From Comamonadaceae bacterium (lineage in GTDB: Bacteria; Pseudomonadota; Gammaproteobacteria; Burkholderiales; Burkholderiaceae_C), in the NCBI GenBank assembly GCA_015999985.1, contig JAECRA010000010.1, positions 21,226-85,225 of the forward strand: DNA of 64,000 bases, given 5' to 3'. Of this stretch, positions 25,108 through 33,377 are shown one piece after another; positions within the stretch are counted from its first letter, which is position 1, and every line of letters starts with the position of its first letter. The notes beneath the pieces were generated by a model that saw only the letters and a list, made by a program, of their open reading frames with translations, had not been told where the DNA came from and did no database searches. The position numbers and the translations under genes were made by a program.

Positions 25108-25650
25108 ATGAATCACACGAGCGAACTTGACATTGGATCAAATGCGGGGGCCATTGCGCCGGTTGTTGTGCAGACCGGAGCCGTAGTCTCCTTGCATTCA
25201 GCGCCCCGCGCGATGCTGCCCATGAGGGAGTTTCCGTTTCTGGAGCTTGTAGAAGGCCACGGCGTCAAAGGTGATCGCTACGCCAGTGGCCTCGGATTCC
25301 TGTCGGACAAGCTGGAGAGCTTCGACATTCTGGATTACCGGCAGGTCTCGTTCTTCGAGCAAGAGGCACTTGACATGTTATGGGACGTTCACGGCGTTCG
25401 GCTGAGCGCCAATGAGCATCGGCGCAACGTCACCACCCGTGGGATTGACCTCAACGCCTTTATCGGCAAACGTTTCCAGATCGGATCTTGCATCTGCGTG
25501 GGCTCTGAAACGCCGCCTTGCAAGCACCTGGAGGAAGTGACCGGCAAGCCGATCGCGCCCATGCTCATCCGCCGCGGTGGCTTGAACGCCATGATCGTGC
25601 GGGGCGGCGTTATCAAGCCTGGCGATGTCATTCAATCGCTGCCGGAGTGA
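25108..25650 (+). CDS. MOSC-domain protein (probable molybdenum-cofactor enzyme)
   Basis: The 180-residue stand-alone MOSC domain shows VEGHGVKGDRYA near the N-terminus, the central HRRNVTTRGIDLNAFIGKRF, PPCKHLEEVTGKP with a Cys that could coordinate molybdenum, and RGGLNAMIVRGGVIKPGD at the end. These are the family motifs shared with YiiM/YcbX and eukaryotic mARC, which reduce N-hydroxylated compounds when supplied with electrons by a flavin/iron-sulphur partner. The gene immediately downstream (2 bp) encodes exactly such a flavoprotein. The pairing is visible; the N-hydroxy-reductase activity is inference. Confidence 0.82.
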   Translation: MNHTSELDIGSNAGAIAPVVVQTGAVVSLHSAPRAMLPMREFPFLELVEGHGVKGDRYASGLGFLSDKLESFDILDYRQVSFFEQEALDMLWDVHGVRLSANEHRRNVTTRGIDLNAFIGKRFQIGSCICVGSETPPCKHLEEVTGKPIAPMLIRRGGLNAMIVRGGVIKPGDVIQSLPE

Positions 25651-25652
25651 TC

Positions 25653-26594
25653 ATGACCAATCGAAATCAGTACATCACGTCTGTCGTCAGCCAAGTGCAT
25701 GACGAAACCGAGAGGGTGCGCCGATACAGCTTGAAGTGTGTCGACGGTTGGGAGCTGCCGCCGTTCACCGCGGGCGCCCACATTGATGTGGTTCTTGAAT
25801 CGGGGGATACGCGTCAGTATTCCCTGTGCAGCGACCCGCGCGAGAGAAATGAATACCAGTTCGCCGTACTGCGCGAGGATGTGGGCCGCGGTGGATCCCT
25901 GGAGATTCACCAGAATTTCAAGGTGGGCACGCCCGTCTCGCTCTGGTTGCCCAGGAATCTGTTTCCCCTCGCGGAGAGCTCAGGCAATCACATCCTGATT
26001 GCTGGTGGGGTTGGAATCACGCCTTTCATTTCGATGATCTTCGAACTCGAACGACGATCTGCAAGCTATGAGCTTCACTATTGCGCGCGCACTGCGAGTG
26101 ACTTCGCGTTCCGCGAGTTCCTTCTGTCGAGCCGGCGGACCGGTCAGATCCATTTGTATGCGGATGGCAAACGGCTCGAGATGGAGAAAGTGCTGGGCAG
26201 ATCGAGTGATGGTCAGCATGCCTATTGTTGCGGCCCGACGCGCATGGCGGAAGCGTTCGCCCATGCACTGCGCGATTGGCCTGAGCATCAGGTGCACCAG
26301 GAGGCCTTCGGAAAGTTGCCAGTTCCGCAAGGTCCCACGTATGAGGTGGTTCTGCGGCGGTCGAACCTCACGTTGACCGTCGTTCCTGGAAAAAGCCTGC
26401 TGCACACCCTGAAGGACGCCGGCCTGCCGATGAAGGTGGGGTGCGAGTCAGGCATCTGCACGCTCTGCAAAGTGCCATGGGTAGCTGGCGCCCCGATTCA
26501 CCGCGACCATGTGCTGACATCCACCGAACGAGAAACGGTATTGCTCAGCTGCGTTTGCGGCAGCGACGGTGACGCGATCGAACTCGACCTGTGA
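25653..26594 (+). CDS. Phthalate-dioxygenase-reductase-type FMN/2Fe-2S oxidoreductase
   Basis: The 313-residue one-chain electron-transfer protein has an FMN-binding barrel (RQYSLCSDPRERNEYQFAV), a NAD-binding domain (ILIAGGVGITPFISMIFELE; YCCGPTRMAEAF) and a C-terminal plant-type ferredoxin domain with CESGICTLCK and the last ligand in LLSCVCGS. The domain order FMN-NAD-[2Fe-2S] defines the PDR/VanB group. ATG 25653 is used; an upstream in-frame opening at 25518 runs inside the MOSC gene. Such reductases normally feed a Rieske oxygenase, but no oxygenase alpha subunit is in this window, so the adjacent MOSC protein is the likeliest partner here. Confidence 0.88.
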   Translation: MTNRNQYITSVVSQVHDETERVRRYSLKCVDGWELPPFTAGAHIDVVLESGDTRQYSLCSDPRERNEYQFAVLREDVGRGGSLEIHQNFKVGTPVSLWLPRNLFPLAESSGNHILIAGGVGITPFISMIFELERRSASYELHYCARTASDFAFREFLLSSRRTGQIHLYADGKRLEMEKVLGRSSDGQHAYCCGPTRMAEAFAHALRDWPEHQVHQEAFGKLPVPQGPTYEVVLRRSNLTLTVVPGKSLLHTLKDAGLPMKVGCESGICTLCKVPWVAGAPIHRDHVLTSTERETVLLSCVCGSDGDAIELDL

Positions 26595-26611
26595 TGTAGG
26601 AACGCGTCTAA

Positions 26612-26785
26612 GAGACTGTTCAAAGTCTCCTCGCGGTCCCATTGCGCCCGTTGCAAGGCGCCCAAAAAGCCGCGTCTGCAGCGCTAAAAATACTCGCGAT
26701 ACCCCGAGGTATCCCTGCCTTTTTCGCCTCGCATCCACAGATTTTTGAACACAACGGCCCTCGCGCAGAGACTTTGAACAGGCTC
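26612..26785. repeat. MITE-like element with 18-bp terminal inverted repeats and TAA flanks
   Basis: GAGACTGTTCAAAGTCTC (26612-26629) and GAGACTTTGAACAGGCTC (26768-26785) are inverted repeats matching at 17 of 18 positions. The 174-bp unit is flanked on both sides by TAA (26609-26611 and 26786-26788), which looks like a 3-bp target duplication. It has no ORF. It separates the reductase from the ketopantoate-reductase-like gene. Confidence 0.75.
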
Positions 26786-26813
26786 TAAGAACCCACTGAC
26801 CGAAAGGCATTCC

Positions 26814-27767
26814 ATGAGGTTTTCAATTCTGGGCGCAGGGGCCATGGGCTCCCTGTTCGGCGGCCTGCTGGCGGAGGCCGGACACGCAGTTCAACTCATC
26901 GACACGAATTCGGCACATGTCTCCGCGGTTCAGCGGCAAGGCTTGTCGTTGACCACTTCGGACCACGGGACACGCCAGATCTCATCGGTTGACGCATGTC
27001 TTCCCGAAGAGGCGGTCGCCGCGCGAACCTTTGCGGAATGCCTGATCGTCTTCACCAAGACCGTTGACAGCCGCGCCGCGCTTGCAGCGGTGCGCCCGAT
27101 CATTGGTCCGGATACCTTTGGTCTCAGTCTGCAGAACGGGCTTGGGAATCTGGAGACTCTGCACAGTTTTTTTACGCAAGACCGATGCCTGATTGGCGTG
27201 ACGAGCTGGCCCGCCGAATTGATAGAGCCTGGCAGCGTCCGGTCGCAAGGGACTGGCTCGATCGAGTTGCAAGTGGCTACTCATGGCCACACACATTCCA
27301 GCGTTGCGGAGTCGGTCGCTTCGTCTTTTAACGACGCTGGATTGAGGTGTGCCCCCGTCGATGATCTGTGGACAACTCTCTGGGAAAAATTGGCGTTCAA
27401 CGCCGCCTTGAATAGCGTCTGCGCCGCGACTGGTAGCCCCGTAGGTCGCCTGGGCCTGGTGCCCAACGCTATCGCGCTCACGCATCACATCGTCAAGGAG
27501 GTCTGTTCCGTGGCAGCGGCCTCTGGCGTCGCGGTCAACGAGATGCGGTGCTTGAGCAAGATCTCGGCCGCGATCGCAGACCACCCCACCGTCATACCGT
27601 CAACACTGCAGGATCTGCTCGCGCATCGACCGACCGAGATCGGATCGATCAACGGTGCGGTGGTCGCGGAAGCGGAAAAGTATGGCGTTCCGGTGCCCTG
27701 CACAAAGACAGTCCTGACCATGGTTCAACTCATCGAACAGAGGCAACAGGCGGTCGCCACGCCTTAG
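26814..27767 (+). CDS. 2-dehydropantoate 2-reductase family protein (PanE/ApbA-like)
   Basis: The 317-residue protein begins with a Rossmann fold, MRFSILGAGAMGSLFGGLLA, with the GxGAMG dinucleotide motif. It has LQNGLGNLETL and VTSWPAELIEPGSVRSQGTG in mid-protein and the catalytic-helix region LWEKLAFNAALNSVCAATGSP, where Lys and Asn are the residues used by ketopantoate reductases. The C-terminal ApbA domain contains LAHRPTEIGSINGAVV. Many paralogues of PanE work in catabolic clusters on other alpha-keto acids, and the surroundings (MFS carrier, aldolase, regulators) favour a catabolic 2-keto-acid reductase over coenzyme A synthesis. An AAAGG element precedes the ATG. Confidence 0.85.
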   Translation: MRFSILGAGAMGSLFGGLLAEAGHAVQLIDTNSAHVSAVQRQGLSLTTSDHGTRQISSVDACLPEEAVAARTFAECLIVFTKTVDSRAALAAVRPIIGPDTFGLSLQNGLGNLETLHSFFTQDRCLIGVTSWPAELIEPGSVRSQGTGSIELQVATHGHTHSSVAESVASSFNDAGLRCAPVDDLWTTLWEKLAFNAALNSVCAATGSPVGRLGLVPNAIALTHHIVKEVCSVAAASGVAVNEMRCLSKISAAIADHPTVIPSTLQDLLAHRPTEIGSINGAVVAEAEKYGVPVPCTKTVLTMVQLIEQRQQAVATP

Positions 27768-27833
27768 TTGCCAAAGGTCCTCAACTCATCCTTCCCAGTC
27801 CCCGTCGTTCCTCAAATCAATCCGGAGTCTTTA

Positions 27834-29159
27834 ATGTCCTCAAAAACCAGCGCGCGCCCGAACCAGAAGTGGGTGGTCTTTCTATCGACCTCTGTGGGGA
27901 CTGCGATCGAGCAGTACGACTTCCTCCTTTTCGGGGTGCTTGCAGCATCGATTTTCAGTAAGCTCTACTTTCCTTCCTTTGATCCGCTGATGGGCACTTT
28001 GGCTTCCATGGGGGCCTTTGCGGTGGGAGTGGCAGGCCGTCCGATCGGCGCGGTGATCGCTGGTCACTTCGGCGATCGGGTGGGACGGAAGTCAATGTTG
28101 CTGGTGTCCCTGATTACGATGGGCGCCGCTTCAACGGCTATTGGCCTGCTGCCCACGTATGAGTCATGGGGCATTTGGGCCCCGATCCTGCTGATCACCT
28201 TGCGATTGGCTCAGGGCCTTGCCCTTGGCGCCGAGCAAGCGGGCGCCAGTATTCTCGCGGTGGAGCATGCACCGAAGGAATTGCGCGGTCTCTACGGAAG
28301 TTTTCCCATCATTGGCAGCTATCTGGGTGCTCTCATGGCATTCGCAACGCTGGCGATCATGGCACTCATATCGGGTGACTCTTTCACAACCTGGGGATGG
28401 AGAGTTCCCTTTCTCGCGAGTTCCGTCTTGCTCGTGCTGGGATTTGCCATCCGATCGCGGCTCGATGAAACCCCGGCTTTTGAAGCCCTTCAAGACAACA
28501 AAGCGAAGAACCCATTGATGGAAGTGATTCGCTCGAGCCCAAAGCAACTTATCGTCGCCTCGTTCATTCGATTTGGCAATTTTGGCTTCTCGACCATCAT
28601 CATGGTGATCACGCTGTCCTACGCGACCACGGTCCTGGCGCTTCCCCGATCCGTGATTTTGAATGCGATATCCATTGCAGCCTTCCTGGCACTCTTTACT
28701 GTGCCGCTCATCGGCTACCTGTCTGACAAGTTCGGACGCAGGCCTCTGATCATGTGTGCGGCCCTATGTACGATATTTTTCTCGTGGCCCTATTTCCTGA
28801 TTCTGCAAACTAAAGACACTGTCTGGATTACTTGCGCCATTGTCTTTGGCTTTGCCATCATCACTCCTTTGTGTTTTTCTGTGGAGGCGGCCTTCTTTTC
28901 CGAAATGTTCGCTGCCCGCACACGATTCAGTGGCGTTGCGATCGGCCAGCAAATCGGTAGTCTTGTCGCAGGGACTTTCATTCCCATGTTTGCGCCGCTC
29001 GCTCTTGCCCAGACAGGCGGAGATCCGTGGCCGATTGCGCTCTTCTCAACCGCCATGGGTTGCGCCATGGCCCTTGCGGTCTATCTGGCACGAGAAACGC
29101 GAGGGGATGCTCTTGACCCTGGAGCGAAACTTCTGTCAAAACGTGCCATGGTCAGCTGA
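27834..29159 (+). CDS. MFS transporter of the metabolite:H+ symporter (MHS) type
   Basis: The 441-residue protein has twelve predicted membrane helices. It carries the MHS start (VGTAIEQYDFLLFGVLAASIF), the loop 2-3 motif GHFGDRVGRKSMLL, LRLAQGLALGAEQAGA in helix 4 and the second-half loop GYLSDKFGRRPLI. Members import dicarboxylates, shikimate, ketoglutarate, betaines or aromatic acids with protons. ATG 27834 follows a CGGAG element; a TTG at 27768 is in frame but lacks one. It follows the PanE-like gene by 66 bp and is probably co-transcribed, importing the compound degraded by the cluster. A terminator follows at once. Confidence 0.88.
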   Translation: MSSKTSARPNQKWVVFLSTSVGTAIEQYDFLLFGVLAASIFSKLYFPSFDPLMGTLASMGAFAVGVAGRPIGAVIAGHFGDRVGRKSMLLVSLITMGAASTAIGLLPTYESWGIWAPILLITLRLAQGLALGAEQAGASILAVEHAPKELRGLYGSFPIIGSYLGALMAFATLAIMALISGDSFTTWGWRVPFLASSVLLVLGFAIRSRLDETPAFEALQDNKAKNPLMEVIRSSPKQLIVASFIRFGNFGFSTIIMVITLSYATTVLALPRSVILNAISIAAFLALFTVPLIGYLSDKFGRRPLIMCAALCTIFFSWPYFLILQTKDTVWITCAIVFGFAIITPLCFSVEAAFFSEMFAARTRFSGVAIGQQIGSLVAGTFIPMFAPLALAQTGGDPWPIALFSTAMGCAMALAVYLARETRGDALDPGAKLLSKRAMVS

Positions 29160-29172
29160 GCACTTAGCAAAG

Positions 29173-29197
29173 AACCGGTCATTGACTGGTTTTTTTC
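29173..29197 (+). terminator. Terminator of the MFS gene/operon
   Basis: AACCGGT and ACTGGTT (29173-29179 and 29185-29191) form a short stem with one G-U pair, followed by an unbroken run of T to 29197. It lies 13 bp after the stop codon. Confidence 0.8.
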
Positions 29198-29230
29198 TGC
29201 TTTCAGAGCTTCATGCTGGCTATGCGCACA

Positions 29231-29695
29231 CTAGATCAGTGATTTGGCATTGGCCAGCACGTAATCGCAGGCCTTGGTCTTGATCTGGCTGCCCACCTTG
29301 TCGAAACTTAGAGATTTGCCGTCGCTGCCCTGCAGCAGGCCTTTGACCCCGGTGTCATAGCCGGTTTTCTGGGGCTGCTGGCCCGTGACCATGCCCAGCA
29401 GCTTGTCTTTGACGCCACTGGCAGCATCAGCGCTCAAATAATTATTCTTGATGCAGTACTGCAGGACCCCGGCCGCGTTGCCCATGGTGCTGCTGCCAAT
29501 ACTGGGCATGGACAGGCCCAATCCGCTCGCCAGGGCTGCTGCGCCACCTGCTTTGGCGCCGTCGCCACCGGTGCCAGATGTGGCATTGGACTGGTTCAGC
29601 CTGTCCTTGAGCGCATCCAGCATCTGGCTTTGAGCCAACGGAGAGACCGTTGCACCTATCAAGGCCAACGTCGCGAAGACGACACGTTTTTTCAT
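29231..29695 (-). CDS. Secreted DUF2501 protein
   Basis: The 154-residue protein has an N-terminal signal peptide (MKKRVVFATLALIGATVSPLAQSQ). A Gly/Ala/Ser-rich low-complexity linker follows, then a helical C-terminal domain: GNAAGVLQYCIKNNYLSADAASGVKDKLLG and VGSQIKTKACDYVLANAKSLI with two Cys. This is the DUF2501 (YjjA-like) pattern of proteobacterial periplasmic proteins of unknown function. It stands alone between the converging MFS operon and the IclR operon, and its ATG is preceded by an AGGAAG element in the minus direction. Confidence 0.82.
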   Translation of the reverse strand: MKKRVVFATLALIGATVSPLAQSQMLDALKDRLNQSNATSGTGGDGAKAGGAAALASGLGLSMPSIGSSTMGNAAGVLQYCIKNNYLSADAASGVKDKLLGMVTGQQPQKTGYDTGVKGLLQGSDGKSLSFDKVGSQIKTKACDYVLANAKSLI

Positions 29696-29833
29696 AAGAG
29701 GCTTCCTGAAAAATATACGGATGCAAGCAGTCTAAGCTGAAAGCTGCAAAAGTCAGGGCGCGCTTCCTTTGGGCATATGTCGGCAGGCCAGCTACCAGCA
29801 GCGGCAGCGCAAACTATCTCGCGCGGCAGTGCC

Positions 29834-30646
29834 TCAAGCGTCGAGGCCGAATGCGCCTTCTGCCAATCGCGTGTTGATTTCCCGAGCTACTGAAACAATC
29901 AAGGGACTCCAGTCCTTCACAATGGACTCCACGGTCATGGCTTCGCTCGAGTAAGAGACGCCCAGCGCCGCAACGTCATCGGTAAGTGGATCTCGAATCG
30001 AGCAAGCGACTGTGATGTCACTTGCAAAGTCTTCTTCGACGCCCAGGGCATAACCGTCTTCCCTGGTTTTCGCGATCCGTTCAAGGATCTTTCCCATCTG
30101 CCAGATGCTCTTGGGCATCAAGGGCTTGAGCTCGGACTTGTTGAGCACCTCCTGAACCTTTTCGTCCGGCATGGCAGCGAGGATGGCGATACCCGTCGCC
30201 GTGCAGTACGCCGGGAGTCGGGGGCGTTCGCCCAGATCATTGCCCAGCATTTCCAGGCTCGTGTAGCGGACGGGGAACACGGTGTCGGTACCGTCCAGCA
30301 TGGCCAGATTCACCGAGGCGTTTGTTTTACGGCGCAGGAATTTGAGAAAGGGGCTTGCTGAGGCAATGAGCCGGTTGGCTTCGAGATACCGCTGGCCCAT
30401 GTCAAGGCAACGGCGCGACAGCCTGTATTCACCATCTCGCCCCACCTTGTCCAAATACCCTAGCCGCCACAACGTATGGGCCGCGCGTTGGGCCGCGCTT
30501 TTTTCCATTCCCAGTTCTCGAGCGGCTTGCGAGAAGCTGGCGGACGGCCGGGACTTGTCGAAAATCTCCAGCAACTGAAAGGCCTTGGCGACGCTGTTGA
30601 CGAAAAGGGGATCTCTGTCCGCATCAGGGTTCGTCTTCTTTGTCAT
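29834..30646 (-). CDS. IclR-family transcriptional regulator
   Basis: The 270-residue regulator has an N-terminal winged helix (AFQLLEIFDKSRPSASFSQ, AARELGMEKSAAQRAAHTLWRLGYLD) and an IclR effector domain (LRRKTNASVNLAMLDGTDTVF, LPAYCTATGIAILAAMPDEK, EDGYALGVEEDFASDITVACSI). ATG 30646 follows a GGAGAT element; an in-frame opening extends to 30709. It is 75 bp beyond the last gene of the leftward transporter operon and in the same direction, so it may be co-transcribed. The likely target is the operon promoter near 36417. The effector is probably a degradation intermediate. Confidence 0.9.
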   Translation of the reverse strand: MTKKTNPDADRDPLFVNSVAKAFQLLEIFDKSRPSASFSQAARELGMEKSAAQRAAHTLWRLGYLDKVGRDGEYRLSRRCLDMGQRYLEANRLIASASPFLKFLRRKTNASVNLAMLDGTDTVFPVRYTSLEMLGNDLGERPRLPAYCTATGIAILAAMPDEKVQEVLNKSELKPLMPKSIWQMGKILERIAKTREDGYALGVEEDFASDITVACSIRDPLTDDVAALGVSYSSEAMTVESIVKDWSPLIVSVAREINTRLAEGAFGLDA

Positions 30647-30721
30647 ACGTACAGATCTCCGAATATGTGAGGCGATTTCTTTTGGTTCATTGTGGGCGTT
30701 GTGGTGCACCGATCGTGGTTG

Positions 30722-31954
30722 TTATGCACTCGTGGTGACCACCGGCATGCAGTTGCTGACCAAGCTGACCCAGTAGGCCGCACCGACAGGTGCAACTTCA
30801 TCGTTGAAGTCGTAGGCAGGGTTGTGTAGCCCGCAGACTGTCTTGGCATCGCCTGCCTGCCCGAGGCCATTGCCCAGCATCAAATAGCAGCCAGGAACAG
30901 CTTGAAGCATAAATGCAAAATCCTCAGCTCCCATCGTCGGCGTGAAATCGTCGATCAACCACTTCGGGCCCAACCATCCCAGGATCGTATCTCGGCAAAG
31001 CGATGTTGCATGCGTGTCGTTGATCGTCGCCGGGACGGTATGCTCAATCTCTACCTGCGCGGTGCATGAGAACGCAGCGGCAATACCTTGAGCCAGTTCT
31101 TGAATTCGGGCGCAAGTCCTCTCGAGCACTTGGGCAGAGAGTGTGCGCAACGAGCCGCCAAGCCAAGCCTGCTCGGGTATGACGCAATGATTGTCACTTC
31201 CCTGAAGTTGGGTGATGGACAGCACAACGCTGTCTTGCGCAGCCGTGTTCCTGCTAACCACCGTCTGCAACGCCTGATAGAGGGCAGCGACCGCAGCGAC
31301 TGGATCAGACGTTTGTTCAGGCAGGGCCGCATGCCCCCCCCTGCCCTTGTAGGTCACCTTGACCCGTGAAGACGACGCCATGATAGGCCCTGACGTCAAG
31401 GCGAACTGACCGGCAGCCAGGCCCGGCCAGTTGTGCATGCCGAACACGGCTTGCATCGGGTGGTCGCGAAACAGCCCGGCTTCGATCGCGGCGCGGGCGC
31501 CGCGGCCATTCTCTTCCGCTGGTTGGAAGATGAGATAGACGGTGCCGTCGAAATCCCGGTGCTGGCTAAGATATCGAGCAGCACCCAGAAGCATGGTTGT
31601 ATGGCCGTCATGCCCGCAGGCATGCATGCGTCCTGGATGGCGTGACGCATGCTCGAACGTGTTGGTCTCCAGGATGGGCAATGCATCCATGTCAGCCCGG
31701 AGCCCGATCGCTGCCTTGCCAGTTCCAGATCGCAGGACACCTACCACCAGGGTGTCGCCCAAGCCGCTCAGCATCGGAATTCTCCAGGCGCTCAGTAGTT
31801 CGCGGACTTTCGCCGCAGTGCGGTGTTCTTCGAAGCTCAGTTCCGGATGGGCGTGCAAGTCGTGGCGTACGGTCCGCATCAAATCGCCGGCTTCACGGCG
31901 CACTGCCTCAACCAAGGGATTTGAGGTCCATTCCAGTGGATTCGTATTCATCAT
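30722..31954 (-). CDS. M20-family amidohydrolase (HipO/AbgA type)
   Basis: The 410-residue zinc hydrolase has LHAHPELSFEE, GLRADMDALPI, the metal-binding GRMHACGHDGHTTMLLGAA, FQPAEENGRGA, the dimerisation domain SSSRVKVTYKGRGGHAALP and the C-terminal MGAEDFAFMLQAVPG. The cluster is that of hippurate, N-acyl-amino-acid and N-acetyl-diaminopimelate hydrolases. Its ATG overlaps the ATPase stop in ATGA, so it belongs to the ABC transporter operon. It probably releases an amino acid from an imported N-acylated compound, or acts on a cyclic or acylated intermediate. The acyl group cannot be predicted. Confidence 0.88.
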   Translation of the reverse strand: MMNTNPLEWTSNPLVEAVRREAGDLMRTVRHDLHAHPELSFEEHRTAAKVRELLSAWRIPMLSGLGDTLVVGVLRSGTGKAAIGLRADMDALPILETNTFEHASRHPGRMHACGHDGHTTMLLGAARYLSQHRDFDGTVYLIFQPAEENGRGARAAIEAGLFRDHPMQAVFGMHNWPGLAAGQFALTSGPIMASSSRVKVTYKGRGGHAALPEQTSDPVAAVAALYQALQTVVSRNTAAQDSVVLSITQLQGSDNHCVIPEQAWLGGSLRTLSAQVLERTCARIQELAQGIAAAFSCTAQVEIEHTVPATINDTHATSLCRDTILGWLGPKWLIDDFTPTMGAEDFAFMLQAVPGCYLMLGNGLGQAGDAKTVCGLHNPAYDFNDEVAPVGAAYWVSLVSNCMPVVTTSA

Positions 31955-32730
31955 TCGACCCGCCTGAGAAACTGCCGGATGCGATCGTTCGACGGCTGGT
32001 TGAAAAAGGCCTCGGACGATGCATCTTCGACCACGACGCCACCTTCCATGAAAATCACGCGATCAGCGACCTCACGGGCAAACCGAACTTCATGCGTGAC
32101 GATGATCATAGTCATCCCGCCTTTGGCGAGATTGCGCATCACAGTCAGCACTTCGTCCCGAAGTTCGGGGTCCAGTGCCGAGGTCGGTTCGTCAAACAGG
32201 ATGACTTCTGGATTCATGGCCAAGGCGCGTGCGATGGCCACCCGTTGCTTCTGGCCGCCTGAAAGTCGACTCGGATACTCGTTCTCTTTTTCAGCCAGGC
32301 CTACCTGACTCAATAAGGCGCGCGCTTGTACGATGGCGTCTTCCCTGCGCACTCCCTTGATCTGGACGGGACCCTCGATGATGTTTTTCAGGGCCGTCAT
32401 GTGGGCAAACAAGTTGAATGACTGGAACACCATGGCCGTCTTTCGCCGTATGTCCCTCACCTGCTTATGTTGAGCACGTTTAAGTCCCGCTGCGCCGTTC
32501 TGGACTGACACATGAGTGCCGCAGATGGTGATGTCGCCTTTGTCTGGAATTTCAAGGAAGTTGAGACTGCGCACAAATGTCGTTTTTCCGGAACCGGAAG
32601 GACCCATGACAACGACCACTTCACCACGTCCAATGGTGACAGTCACCCCCTTCAAAACCGCATTCGCTCCAAAGGACTTGTAGAGCCCCTCAACCTGAAC
32701 CACAGCTTGACCCGCTTCTTGCTGACTCAT
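31951..32730 (-). CDS. Amino-acid ABC transporter ATP-binding protein
   Basis: The 259-residue ATPase has Walker A GPSGSGKTT, Q-loop VFQSFNLFAHMT, signature LSGGQKQRVAIARAL, Walker B ILFDEPTSALDPELRDEV and the switch His in IIVTHEV. The NLFAHMTALKNIIEGPV block is typical of the polar amino-acid (GlnQ/HisP) subgroup. It overlaps both neighbours by 4 bp. It energises the permease and binding protein encoded just upstream. Confidence 0.93.
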   Translation of the reverse strand: MSQQEAGQAVVQVEGLYKSFGANAVLKGVTVTIGRGEVVVVMGPSGSGKTTFVRSLNFLEIPDKGDITICGTHVSVQNGAAGLKRAQHKQVRDIRRKTAMVFQSFNLFAHMTALKNIIEGPVQIKGVRREDAIVQARALLSQVGLAEKENEYPSRLSGGQKQRVAIARALAMNPEVILFDEPTSALDPELRDEVLTVMRNLAKGGMTMIIVTHEVRFAREVADRVIFMEGGVVVEDASSEAFFNQPSNDRIRQFLRRVE

Positions 32731-33377
32731 TTGATTCCCTTGCTCAAGCGACTTTCAACCCAGAGCTGGAAGAAGGTCAGAACCTGATTGATCAACCAAT
32801 ACAGAACGCCGGCGATGATGAACATCTCCATATATCTGAAAGTATTGGAGCCAATTTGCTCAGCCACTTTGGTAAGTTCCACAACGGTGATGGTCGATGC
32901 CAAAGACGTGTCTTTCATCAGTGCGATGTAGCGCGTTCCCAAGCTAGGGGCGGCTATCCGAACCGCCTGGGGCAGCACAATGCGAAACAGCGTGCGGACC
33001 GGTCCCATGCCCATGGACTGCGCCGCTTCAATCTGTCCCTTGTCAACTCCGAGAATGCCCGAACGGAAATTCTCTGAGATGTAGGCGCCCGCGCACAGGG
33101 AGAGGGCCAGGATGGCTGTGGGCACGGGGGCAAGATCAATACCGTAGTGAGGAAGCCCGAAGTAAATCAGCAGCAGTTGCAGCAGTAACGGCGTTCCGCA
33201 GAAGATCGATACAAAAGAGAACGCCACCCATCTCAGCAGCCTGATGGAGGACAGACGGCACAGCGCGATGACCAGCCCCAGTCCGGTCCCAATGACCGCT
33301 GAGCTGAGGCCGAGAAACACCGTCATCACCAAGGCCCCTTGAATCAGCGGGCCTGCCTTGACCACCAGGTCGATCAT
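32727..33377 (-). CDS. Amino-acid ABC transporter permease
   Basis: The 216-residue inner-membrane protein has about five helices and the HisM/GlnP-type EAA loop EAAQSMGMGPVRTLFRIVLPQAVRIAAPSLG that contacts the ATPase. An N-terminal segment reads GALVMTVFLGLSSAVIGTGLGLVIALCRLS. Only one permease gene is present, so the transporter probably uses a homodimer. It overlaps the binding-protein and ATPase genes by 4 bp each, indicating strict co-expression. Confidence 0.92.
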   Translation of the reverse strand: MIDLVVKAGPLIQGALVMTVFLGLSSAVIGTGLGLVIALCRLSSIRLLRWVAFSFVSIFCGTPLLLQLLLIYFGLPHYGIDLAPVPTAILALSLCAGAYISENFRSGILGVDKGQIEAAQSMGMGPVRTLFRIVLPQAVRIAAPSLGTRYIALMKDTSLASTITVVELTKVAEQIGSNTFRYMEMFIIAGVLYWLINQVLTFFQLWVESRLSKGIK

